DNA of 64,000 bases from Sinohyriopsis cumingii (Eukaryota > Mollusca > Bivalvia > Unionida > Unionidae): the NCBI GenBank assembly GCA_028554795.2, contig CM068828.1:9495314-9559313 (forward strand), written 5' to 3'. Of the stretch, positions 44,149-52,600 are shown piece after piece. Both the position numbers and the translations under genes were made by a program. Position 1 is the stretch's first letter, and each line of letters begins with the position of its first letter. The notes beneath the pieces were generated by a model that saw nothing but the letters and a program-made list of their open reading frames with translations, was not told where the DNA came from and did not search any database.

Positions 44149-44769
44149 TTAATAAGACACCCACTCTTGGAGGATGCTATTCTTTTTCTCTTGGGGTATT
44201 TTCTTGGATTGCAATGTTTTGCGTGTGCGACCTGCAATAGGTGTCGCAGAGGGGGATGTATGAACAGGGGATATCGGTTCTTGTTTCACTTCTGTCTTCA
44301 CTTCTGTCTTCACTTTCTTTTTCTCTTGTGATGAAGAAGGGGTAGCCATCACCTTATTAATCCATCCAATTCTGGAGGTAGGTGGTGTTGTTAACTTGTG
44401 TCCTTTTTCTGGTGGAGTTTGAAACCCTTCTTCTTCTTCTCCTTTTTCTGTCTTGGTCACTGGTAGTGGTACTGGTGATGGTGCTGGACTTTTCATCAAG
44501 GTCTTAAAATCTTTCAGAGTGGGTAGAGCTGTTTCGTCTAAAGCTTTCTGGTGAAAGAGCTGCAGTCGTTGCAAGAGTTGACCGTACTTTTGCGATTTTT
44601 CTGTTTCGGACAAATCTTGGCGATCCATCAAGGACTGCAGTTCGTGTTCTAACTGGGACATCTCGCTCAAATGGGGATTGGGAGGTAAATGCGGGGTGCG
44701 TTGTTCTTGCCAACGATGGTATTCCATCCATCGTTTGTAAGGCACTAAAGCTAGTTTTCGTCCTTCCAT
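44149..44769 (-). CDS. Polinton protein of unknown function, 206 aa
   Basis: Intact, ATG to TAA. It begins MEGRKLALVPYKRWMEYHRW, has a helical middle (HELQSLMDRQDLSETEKSQKYGQLLQRL in two pieces) and ends in a Pro/Thr/Lys-rich disordered tail with repeated KTEVK. The KLALVP start and the RxDLSxxEKxxxYxxxLxR pattern recur in proteins next to the integrase in other Polintons, as I recall; none has an established role. A TATA-like GATAAAAAGG (44814-44824) precedes it. The integrase ATG follows 18 nt after its stop. Confidence 0.75.
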   Translation of the reverse strand: MEGRKLALVPYKRWMEYHRWQEQRTPHLPPNPHLSEMSQLEHELQSLMDRQDLSETEKSQKYGQLLQRLQLFHQKALDETALPTLKDFKTLMKSPAPSPVPLPVTKTEKGEEEEGFQTPPEKGHKLTTPPTSRIGWINKVMATPSSSQEKKKVKTEVKTEVKQEPISPVHTSPSATPIAGRTRKTLQSKKIPQEKKNSILQEWVSY

Positions 44770-44818
44770 GGGGTTGTCAGGGGTCGATTCTGAGATCTTG
44801 GGACTTCAGAGAGCCTTT

Positions 44819-45208
44819 TTATCTTGCTCCCACCAGTCCTCCCAACATGGTTCCCAAGACTCCTTTCAGCAAGGGGCCTAACAAGAGAGGTAAAATGCCT
44901 CCACGTTGGACCAACATCTTCTTCTTTTGACGAAGGGGAATTTTCTTTTGAACCATTTAGCGAAGAACGTGACGATGTTTGCCTAAGCATTGTTTCTGGT
45001 GTTTGGACAAAGGGATCGTGCCTTTTAAGACGTTCAAACAACATTCGCACACGGTATCGATGACCTCTTTGGAGGCTGTTTGAATGAGTTTTTTTCGTAG
45101 GGGTGGAGAAGCTTTGGACAGGACAGATAACATGTCCCCATGTTTGACTAAACGAGGAGGCAGTCCTTTCCTTTTCTTTCCTTGGGGATGTTTTCTGGAG
45201 GGTGACAT
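44819..45208 (-). pseudogene. Polinton core protein, split by one stop codon
   Basis: The 83-codon first part (ATG at 45208) has a basic N-terminus and VIDTVCECCLNVLKGTIPL, and ends at TAA 44957-44959. The same frame goes straight on through a 45-codon stretch beginning with ATG (LVQRGGILPLLLGPLLKGVL, glycine-rich hydrophobic end). In other Polintons these are one protein (EC..NVL.G.. followed by KK..LVQ.GG). The decayed copy in this window has a sense codon at the stop position. Re-initiation at the ATG touching the stop is possible but unproven. Hydrophobic Gly-rich ends of this kind resemble small adenoviral core or membrane-lytic proteins; that is only an analogy. Confidence 0.72.
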
Positions 45209-45263
45209 CTTTGAGTCTTCAGGAGCACCAAAAAAACACTGATACCCCCGACTTGGTCACAGA

Positions 45264-45274
45264 CCTTTTTTATA
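45264..45274 (-). promoter_or_regulatory. TATA box of the core protein gene
   Basis: TATAAAAAAGG, overlapping the stop codon of the next gene upstream and about 56 nt before the ATG at 45208. Confidence 0.6.
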
Positions 45275-46216
45275 CTGGAACGCGTCGCCACTGATTGTCT
45301 TTACGTCGTATCAGTTTGAGGACAGGCATGACACGTCGTGGAGGGGTTCGCAACGGACTAAATCGAGTCAGTTCTTGCTTGGACAAATCCAGTAAACTTT
45401 GTAACATGCCCGATCTTTCTTGGACTTTGATTTTGGGAGAAGGTACTTTGTGAGCAGCAGCCACTGCCACTAAATTGGAGGGTCCTGCCACTGGGGAAGT
45501 TCTTTTTGGGGTCATCAACGGAGAAGTTCTTGGTGTGATCAACGTCTCCAAGTACTCTTCAGTTATTGGTGTCATCAACGGAGAAGTGGATGAACGTGAG
45601 GCTGCCGGAGACGCAGTCACCGCCGTGGCAGGTCGTGGTTTGCGAGTGTAAGGTTGCGTCCTGGCCGAAGTGCCTCTCTTGCAAGTAGTTTTCTTCTGTG
45701 GACTTTTCTTTTTCTGGGGACGTTTTCTCTGTTTCTTTTTCTGGGGGCTTCTTTTTTCTTCTGGGGTGGTGTCTGGTAAGAGGAGGGTCCCGCCACTGGA
45801 GATGTTCTCCTTGGGGACCTGGTCTTTTTCTTCTTCTTGGAGCTTCGTTTGACTTTTTTCTTGGGGAGAAGTTTGGGGGCATTATGATCCCATCTTAAGA
45901 GAGAGCGAATGATGACCCCTACTAGAGTACCGCTCCCTCCAGGTTTCAAAATGATTTGTTTTTTGGTTTGAGTGTCGATGCGGGGATCGGCCAGTTGGGT
46001 CAAAGCGACTTTGTTTCGATCAAAAAAGCGTTTGGTTTGATGAGGAATCTGAATGATTCCTTGGAGTAATTGACGTGTCGTCACCGTGAACCATCGTAAG
46101 ACTTCTTTGAGACTAGCTTCTAAGACACGAGCTCGTATTTGTGAATTTTTTTCTCGACTGATGCCATACAAGGCACGAATCAATTTGACAGGAAGATGCG
46201 ACTGAAGGGACGTCAT
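45270..46216 (-). pseudogene. Lys/Pro-rich core protein, probable frameshift
   Basis: The ATG at 46216 starts MTSLQSHLPVKLIRALYG. A helical domain (LEASLKEVLRWFTVTTRQLL) and TKKQIILKPGGSGTLVGVII follow, then a long Lys/Pro-rich region with RTSPVAGPS. That frame ends at 45617. A second frame, 45270 to about 45760, continues with another RTSPVAGPS and a SPLMTP repeat and has no ATG of its own at the right place, so I read the two as one gene shifted in the Lys-rich repeats. The N-terminal domain looks like a diverged paralogue of the 44819-45208 protein (same helix, then KK..I/LV..GG). A TATA box lies at 46256-46263. Confidence 0.6.
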
Positions 46217-46255
46217 GTTCAAAATGTGTGTGAGACAGTCGAAAAGGGTCTGAGG

Positions 46256-46263
46256 TTTTTATA
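46256..46263 (-). promoter_or_regulatory. TATA box of the Lys/Pro-rich core gene
   Basis: TATAAAAA on the minus strand, 40 nt before the ATG at 46216. Confidence 0.6.
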
Positions 46264-46283
46264 GATTTGTTTGTTGAGTGAAA

Positions 46284-46928
46284 TTAAGTCGAGGACGGAG
46301 ACGTGTACAGGACAGGCCCTCCGTCTTGGCACCAGTGGTGAAACAAGTGGGTACGAAATCGCAAATCATCGGGGGTCGTAGGTTTCAAATCGACGAGTAA
46401 ATAGGCGTGTGGAGTTTGAGTGGCATCGTCGTACGCCTGAGTCAGCCAAGGCGTTCCTAAGTGTTTGGCTAAGACTTGCACTTTCGATTTATCTCGAGGG
46501 CTTTTAAACAAGACCACGTAATGCGCATTGAGACTGATGGTGCGATGGGCTTTACTTTGTTAAAACAAATTTTGGGTGATGTAAACGACACTGGCATTAC
46601 GGTGATGCCCTTTGCGCGTGAACCACAGTTTAATTTCTTCGTCGTCTTCTCCTAACATGTCGTCGAAAAAGACCAAATGGGGTTGACGGGAGTCAGAGAC
46701 GATGCCGTCGTCTTCTTTAGGAATGCCTTCCACAAACACGATGGAATCGCCTTGACGTTCTCGCAAGAGGCTGTACGCCGATTGCCACTCTTTGTAACAC
46801 CACACGATCCGCTGAGTTGGTCGATCGATCAAATGATGTTTATGTTCGATCAAACGTTTGACGAATTCGGTTTTGCCTGAACGGCTAGGTCCAGCAATGA
46901 GCATGTTAAAGGGATGGCGCAGATACAA
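46284..46928 (-). pseudogene. ATP: FtsK/HerA-type DNA-packaging ATPase, one premature stop
   Basis: The Walker A GPSRSGKTEF comes near the N-terminus, Walker B is PHLVFFDDML, and a VVYITQNLF segment follows, as in the A32-like packaging ATPases of Polintons and large DNA viruses. An in-frame TAA at 46560-46562 comes directly after QNLF. The frame then continues with HRTISLNAHYVVLFKSPRDK, family-typical sequence, to 46284. The first ATG in frame (46904) lies only a few residues before Walker A. Upstream the frame stays open without an ATG to near the TATA box at 47053, so the true start may be lost, non-ATG or spliced. The decayed copy has this gene deleted. Confidence 0.87.
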
Positions 46929-47052
46929 AGCCTCCCAACTGGCACGATCTAAGTGTTCGTCGATGACTTTGACAGTGGAGGAAGAGGGAGCAGAGACAGC
47001 AGAAGTAGTGTCAGGAATGTCACTTGTGACACGAAAACAAACAAGACGAGAG

Positions 47053-47060
47053 TTTATATA
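47053..47060 (-). promoter_or_regulatory. TATA box of the ATPase gene
   Basis: TATATAAA on the minus strand, between the ATPase and the tail-anchored protein gene. An AATAAA for the upstream gene overlaps this spacer at about 47087. Confidence 0.6.
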
Positions 47061-47089
47061 CTTTTTTCAGAACACGTTTATTGAATGTT

Positions 47090-47392
47090 TCAAACATGAA
47101 TACGAAAGACAAAAATACATAAAAGCCAAAGGCTTAAGTACAACGATAAAAGGCACATGAAAATCATTAACGTGGAATAAAAACAAGTGTCTGTACAACA
47201 TGTTTTGGGTAATGTTCTGACCAGTTCTATAGGGGGTAAGGTCACACAAGTGTCCTCCCGAAAGGGTCTTTCAGGCCTGTCCACGACAGTCCTGTGCTGG
47301 GTGACGGGTTCTTCTGTCACCGTCACTAACACAGGTTGAAAAGTAACTTTTTTCTTTGGACGTTGAAAGGAAGGATCACAACTCTCGAGCAT
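47090..47392 (-). CDS. Small protein with C-terminal membrane anchor
   Basis: 100 aa from the ATG at 47392, chosen because it overlaps the preceding gene by only 17 nt. An earlier in-frame ATG at 47449 would overlap it deeply. The N-terminal part is polar and Pro/Thr-rich (FQRPKKKVTFQPVLVTVTEE). One long hydrophobic segment, TLMIFMCLLSLYLSLWLLCI, ends near the C-terminus, which suggests a tail-anchored membrane protein. No family recognised. An AATAAA overlaps the stop. Confidence 0.6.
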   Translation of the reverse strand: MLESCDPSFQRPKKKVTFQPVLVTVTEEPVTQHRTVVDRPERPFREDTCVTLPPIELVRTLPKTCCTDTCFYSTLMIFMCLLSLYLSLWLLCIFVFRIHV

Positions 47393-47621
47393 ACTGGGCC
47401 ACTTCTTGGGTCCAAGCCTCAAAATCCCATTTTTTCCAGGCACGGTCATCTGTCCAGTTGGGGTGTAAGTCACAAGCTACACACACATCGTCATACACGT
47501 CTTGGGTAGCTAAAAGTTGACGAATCTTTTTTTCCCGTAGAGGTCGAGAAGTATCCAGATGAAAACGTAAGGCTTTGAGCAAAAGGAGTCTCTCGTGAAC
47601 ATTTAAAGGCACCACTTTCAT
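47376..47621 (-). CDS. Small unknown Polinton protein
   Basis: 81 aa from the ATG at 47621, whose ATGA overlaps the stop of the gene before it. A helical first half (NVHERLLLLKALRFHL) is followed by KKIRQLLATQDVYDDVCVAC and a Trp-rich end (WTDDRAWKKWDFEAW). No family recognised. The ATGA overlap implies translation by re-initiation, or else that the two were one gene before a frameshift. I cannot decide which. Confidence 0.5.
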   Translation of the reverse strand: MKVVPLNVHERLLLLKALRFHLDTSRPLREKKIRQLLATQDVYDDVCVACDLHPNWTDDRAWKKWDFEAWTQEVAQYAREL

Positions 47622-47842
47622 GTTGAATGGGGTGGTAAATACTGTTCGTAAAGAGTCCACAAGGAATCGGCTGGTAAACGAAATCCCAGAAAACAAGTCA
47701 CTAAGACACACACCACTTGTCGACCCAAATTGAATGGATATAGTTCTTGTAATAATCGATGGTAATGATCCACGGTTTGAATATGGTCATTGAGTTCCTT
47801 CCACGGAATCTGTTGGATTACATGTGATAAAAGTCGTGGCAT
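47618..47842 (-). CDS. Small unknown Polinton protein
   Basis: 74 aa, ATG at 47842 only about 10-17 nt after a good TATA box (TATAAAAA, 47852-47859). It starts MPRLLSHVIQQIPWKELNDH and carries a moderately hydrophobic segment, QVVCVLVTCFLGFRLP. The short distance from TATA to ATG leaves room for little or no leader. No family recognised. Confidence 0.55.
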   Translation of the reverse strand: MPRLLSHVIQQIPWKELNDHIQTVDHYHRLLQELYPFNLGRQVVCVLVTCFLGFRLPADSLWTLYEQYLPPHST

Positions 47843-48305
47843 GGCAGCTTGTTTTTATAGTCTCTTTGTTTCGGAAAGAATACACGTACTTTCTAGCCAG
47901 AGATCTTCGTTTTCCAGTGGGGAATTTAAATGTTGCATACTGTAACCGAAACGTCAGAGTTTGTTTAGAAGTTTCTTCTTCCGCTAAGTAGATTCCACGT
48001 AAAATATGTCGGTAATCCTTTACCTTGTCTTCCTCAATGGGTTGTACTAGGTGAATCTCGAAGTAACCAAAATAATCAACACGTGGATCATCGGGGCCCT
48101 GGAAGTATTGAACAAGGTCTGACCACTGAAACAATTTCTGACGAATCAGTTCTCTTATACCATTCAGGTACCAGTGGTTAAAGATCTGGTGACGTAACGA
48201 ATGCAACTGTTCTTTACGTTTGACTTGTATTTTGACCAGGTCTCGGTAAATGCGTTCTCTCAACTCCAGAGGCAAGGCACGAATGTTCTTTTGTAAAGTA
48301 TCCAT
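47787..48305 (-). CDS. Unknown protein with F-box-like N-terminus
   Basis: 172 aa, ATG to stop, intact. Residues about 10-23, ALPLELRERIYRDL, resemble the LP.E....I...L core of F-box proteins, which recruit targets to ubiquitin ligases. The rest (RHQIFNHWYLNGIRELIRQ, later YFGYFEIHLVQPIEED) matches nothing I know. The match is short, so an F-box role is only a suggestion. Its last 56 nt overlap the start of the next gene. Confidence 0.55.
   Translation of the reverse strand: MDTLQKNIRALPLELRERIYRDLVKIQVKRKEQLHSLRHQIFNHWYLNGIRELIRQKLFQWSDLVQYFQGPDDPRVDYFGYFEIHLVQPIEEDKVKDYRHILRGIYLAEEETSKQTLTFRLQYATFKFPTGKRRSLARKYVYSFRNKETIKTSCHATTFITCNPTDSVEGTQ
47852..47859 (-). promoter_or_regulatory. TATA box before the 47618-47842 gene
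   Basis: TATAAAAA inside the 3' coding end of the neighbouring upstream gene. Confidence 0.55.
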
Positions 48306-48327
48306 AAACAGATTATGGTAAGTTACT

Positions 48328-49080
48328 TCAATGTCTCGGTCCCACTAAGGGTAAGTAATGACAATTCGGTGACCATCGAGCATGTTCTACGTAGGCCGAA
48401 TCTTGCGGTTCCCAGTGATGAAGTGACACACCGCAACTGAAGCACTTGACTTTATCTCCTTCGCCCAAGTAGAACAATCCGGCTCTGGCTAATTCTTCGA
48501 GGGTCGGTCCTCCCAGATACTTAGGCCATTTTCCTTTGAACGATTGAAGACGATTTTCAAAGTCGCAGTATTCCGACAAACGCACAGGAAACGAATATTC
48601 GTCTTTCACAGGTTCGTTTCGATGAGGGTTGGGTGACATGGACAGGAGTTTGCTCAGGGCTGGATGACATCCGTAGGGAGGTAAACGTGAAGGTCGACAT
48701 TCGCCTTTAAAACGAAACCCAGTAAAATGTCCAAGAGGACGAGTGGCATCGCTTTCGCATCCCTCAGGTTTGACACGCACAGCATCACTTTCCATGATAG
48801 GGGTAGTGAGAACAAAGTTCCCATGATGCTTTACGGCATCGCTAAGGTCACAGCGTACAGCATCCTTCCCATCGCAAGGCTCACAGTTGCACTCGTCTGC
48901 AAACTCCGTTACGCAATTACAATGGTAACCACATGGACAATTGCAGTTTCCTTCCGGACATTTTTCGTCGCAATGCCTGGGTCTTATCCATCCAATATTA
49001 GTCACACTAGAGGAAGATACAACTTTTTTACAATCCCCAAACTGGAACGATGTCTCTTTCAAAGTAGTCACCTTGTTCAC
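48328..49080 (-). CDS. BIR-domain (IAP-like) protein 1, with Cys-rich N-terminus
   Basis: 250 codons, open. The C-terminal 80 residues are a BIR domain: RLQSFKGKWPKY, ARAGLFYLGEGDKVKCFSCG and VEHARWSPNCHYL. The zinc ligands are complete (C-x2-C, then H and C in EHARWSPNC). BIR proteins bind caspases or related partners and block cell death, a plausible way for a virus-like element to keep its host cell alive. The N-terminal part has a dense Cys cluster (CDEKCPEGNCNCPCGYHCNC). There is no RING. The frame has no ATG before residue 96, and the TATA box at 49124-49134 implies a start nearer 49080, so the initiation codon or an intron is unresolved. Confidence 0.85.
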   Translation of the reverse strand: MNKVTTLKETSFQFGDCKKVVSSSSVTNIGWIRPRHCDEKCPEGNCNCPCGYHCNCVTEFADECNCEPCDGKDAVRCDLSDAVKHHGNFVLTTPIMESDAVRVKPEGCESDATRPLGHFTGFRFKGECRPSRLPPYGCHPALSKLLSMSPNPHRNEPVKDEYSFPVRLSEYCDFENRLQSFKGKWPKYLGGPTLEELARAGLFYLGEGDKVKCFSCGVSLHHWEPQDSAYVEHARWSPNCHYLPLVGPRH

Positions 49081-49123
49081 TTGGTCTTGGTAGTCACAAT
49101 GAACTATCGATCTTGACCATAGT

Positions 49124-49134
49124 CCCTTTTTATA
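49124..49134 (-). promoter_or_regulatory. TATA box before BIR gene 1
   Basis: TATAAAAAGGG on the minus strand, next to the stop of BIR gene 2. Confidence 0.6.
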
Positions 49135-49138
49135 CTAG

Positions 49139-49588
49139 TCACAATGCAGTCTCAAGATTGTACATCGTTCCATTTTTATGTTTTTTATGTCTAGTTTTGG
49201 AAGGTACCGTCTCTAAGGTGCCGTCATCATTGTACCGTAGTGCCATGGGTGGAAAGGCCATAGAAAGGTAAGGATAGTGCGGAGACCATCGAGTATATTC
49301 CAGAATAGCTGAATCTTTGTAAATACATAGATCCATTCGTAACTTCAGTCCGCAAGCGAAACACTGTACTTCGTATCCCAATCCTGACTCAGGTCCCAAG
49401 TAGACAAATCCTGTTCTAGCTAAAATATGCGAAGAAGGTAATCCTTTCCTATCCGTAGGCCATGCTTGAAACGTGTCCAATCGACGGGCACAATCACAAT
49501 AGTCAGGCAAGAAAACCGGAAAATGGTAGAGTTTGAACTTGGAGTTCTCATCGGGTTTCTCACTCGATTCTTGCTGTGGCGAAGTCAT
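49139..49588 (-). CDS. BIR-like protein 2 with two zinc ligands missing
   Basis: 149 aa, ATG to TGA, intact. It shares the BIR layout with its neighbour (PDYCDCARRLDTFQAWP, ARTGFVYLGPESG, VQCFACGLKL). However, the segment that should hold the His and last Cys reads LEYTRWSPHYPYL, so His and Cys are both replaced (Y at the His position, Y at the Cys position). The first two Cys remain. The fold may still form, perhaps with the nearby His, or the domain may have become a zinc-free variant. It precedes BIR gene 1 in transcription direction and has its own TATA box at 49624-49630, inside the end of the polymerase gene. Confidence 0.83.
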   Translation of the reverse strand: MTSPQQESSEKPDENSKFKLYHFPVFLPDYCDCARRLDTFQAWPTDRKGLPSSHILARTGFVYLGPESGLGYEVQCFACGLKLRMDLCIYKDSAILEYTRWSPHYPYLSMAFPPMALRYNDDGTLETVPSKTRHKKHKNGTMYNLETAL

Positions 49589-49611
49589 CCTTCTGGTGGG
49601 TGGCTATCCGC

Positions 49612-52600
49612 TTACAACCAATGTTTTATACCAACATGTCCATACGGCAAAGTAAAGTGGTTGGGCAGTCGCACTCGCTTCTGGTACACGATTTGATAGA
49701 CTTTTTCCAAGGGTCGACTGACGATGTGGTGAGTGGGTAAACGTACAATTTTGTTCGGTTGATAGGTGGTTACTTTAAAGTTTCCATCCTCTCCGGATTG
49801 CAAGGCTTCTTCCAATACCCCAAAGTTGACCACACGACTGGTACGATAATTCAGAGTCAATCCTTTCACTTTGCACGTCGTGTGCACTTCTCCTTGTGGG
49901 TCCCGGTATTCGTAGACGTAATTTTTAGGACCGCCACTGACGAAACTTAGAATCTTGTCGTCGGGATGCTCGTCTGTCCAGGCTCCTAAACGGTCTCCTT
50001 CGATGTCAGGGTGCTGTTGACTCGGGTGATGGATGTAAATGCAACTGTCCGTGTCAAAGTACAGGACGCGTTCTCCTAACAGTTCTAAAGCTTCGTACAA
50101 TTTTAAGCGAGCATGAGCTGTCACGTAAGCCGCAATGATGACATTTCCAAAAAGGTCGTCTTGTACAAAGTCCAGATCTTCTTCGTAATTGACCAAGATC
50201 AAATCCTCGCGAACGACGTCCACGTGTTTTATGTATTTGGTTTTGTCGTGAATCATCTGGAAGTAGCGGGAAGGTTCTGTCAAATACTCCGTCTTGGGTA
50301 AACACAGTCGTTGTGCCATTTTACCCCACAAGCAATTTAACATCACTTTGGCAAACGATCGCCTGCCTTCGTTTTTCTCGATGTGGTCTAAAGAGATGCC
50401 TTCTTGTTCATAGTATTTCCCTTTGAATGTCTTTTCGTCTTCGGGAGTGTGACACCAGGAAGGATAGCCGCTGGCTTCTTGCTTCAGTTTCAAAAAGGCA
50501 TCCACGTTGTCGGCGAAAATGCCTTTCTGACTGGGGTCACCCTTGTGGTATTGTTCTGTCTTGGGAAAGTGACAAATTTCGTACACTTCTAACAGTTGGT
50601 ATCCCATGTCCAGAGCTTTGAACAATTCTACGTTGACCCAGGTTCCCGTCAAGGCCCGTTCTTCCTGGGTGTGCTGACAAGGCTGATCTTGGTTGCACTT
50701 TTCGGCACAAGTACGGCACAAAGGAAACATCAGTTTGCCTTAGCAATGGTGAGGTAAGACGGGATGGTACAAGTCCGTGGGAGGCAAAACTTTACACTTG
50801 ATCAAGCCTTTGTATTGTCGAATGTTTTTGGGGTCGATGTGTTCCGTGAACAATTGTGGGTGCCCTGTAGGAAAGCGACAATAGTTGCACACGTAGGGAT
50901 ACAGCGAACATACGTCCAAGTATTTGATTTCTTCTCCGTTCTCTTCGTCGGCTTGGTACAGCAAACAGGTGGCATTGGTTCTTCCTCCGTACAAACTATC
51001 CCTCGGGTTCAGGGGGTCCATGAACTGGTAACTTTCCACGAGGCGTTTAAACTCGGGATCGGTTTTCAAACGGTGATCGTACTCGTGTTCCCACATTTCC
51101 ACCACTTGGTATCCTTCTTGTTCTAACTTTAGGCGTCGCTGACAAGTGGCCTGGTACAAGTCTTCCATGGTTCGTTGTAAAAACTGATTTTTAGTGTCAC
51201 GGTCAGGGTAACAGACGGGACATCTGTGAAAAAAGCAACCGTTAAACTCGTACACGATCTTGGGGTTTTCTAAGTTCCAACCATAGGCCGAATGCGTTCC
51301 GATGGTCTTTTCGCCTCCTCCGTTGCGGGCATGCTGAATCCATTTGTCTTCCTTGTCGCACAAGTAATGTAACCAGCGTAGGGCTTTGACCGAGTATTGA
51401 CGTTTGACATAGTTGGTCGTTTGAGGACTGATGACAGCCACGGTGTTTTCAGGCATGAATCGTTGCCGGTACACTAAGGAACACGCTTTGGCAATGGTGC
51501 AAGCTTCTTTCAAAGGATCGACCCCTCCGTGTTCCATGAACAGTTCTCGAAATTTTCCACAGCATCGCCGTAAAATGTCCACGTCGGAACGACAATACTT
51601 TAACATTTCTTCCTGAAAGTCGAAAGGGTCGGAGGCATGAGCCTGGTACCAAGTGTAGAAAGCTTCTCGTTGTTCGGTACGCATGTTGTCAGGGTCGTAA
51701 TAGTGAGCCTCAGGTAAATGGGGTAGAACGGCGTGTTGATTGGCTTCCGTATTGAAAACGTGTGGAAAATACCCTTTAGCCATTTCTGTCATTCCAAACG
51801 TTTTAGGCATTCGACTCAAAGGCATGGCCATGTAACTCATCGAATCTTTAAACTGTACTTGTCCCACTTGCATGAAAATGATTTTGGCTCCGTTCAAAAT
51901 CACTTTAGGACGCTCGGTGCCTTTTTCCGTATAGTATCTCAAAAGAAACTGTCCTCGTATCAGGAGAAATTGTGAGCCATCACCGTGGCATGACAATGAC
52001 AATCTCCGTAACGTTCGATGTCCTCTTGGCTCCACGTCTTGTCGATGGGGTCTAAGACCCATCGGGCGAAATCGGCTAGCGTGTTCGGCCCTCGAAATAT
52101 TTTTTCACGTCCTCCAGGAATTTTGCTGCAGTGAGGACAATGACTGAAGATAGGTTCTTGAATGCACTTCTCGCACGCTAGATGAGCTACGCAGAAATTA
52201 GGAATGTGAATGCCAGTCTCTTGCATGCATTCGAAATCGAAAAAGATGAAATTGCCTTTCTTCTTGTGTCCATCCTCTTTCTCTGGTGGGGGTTGGTATT
52301 TTTGTGGTGACAAATGTGACATTTTTTCTTTCCTGAACATACGTGTGCCTTGGCATTATTGGTACGTAGGCCTTGTCCACACGTGGGGCACAATCTCAGC
52401 AGTTGACAAGCACATTTCTGCTGTGAACCTTGCGTCTTCAGATGTTGTTGGTAACAGGCAGGGCTGACAAACGTGCGCAGACAAGTTGAACAATGCACTG
52501 GTTTTTGCCCTTCGCTCAGACATGGTGGAGAGACCAAACATCCTGAGCATTTCGATCCACAATGTTTGTGTTGCTCTCGATTGTTATAACCATGATCACA

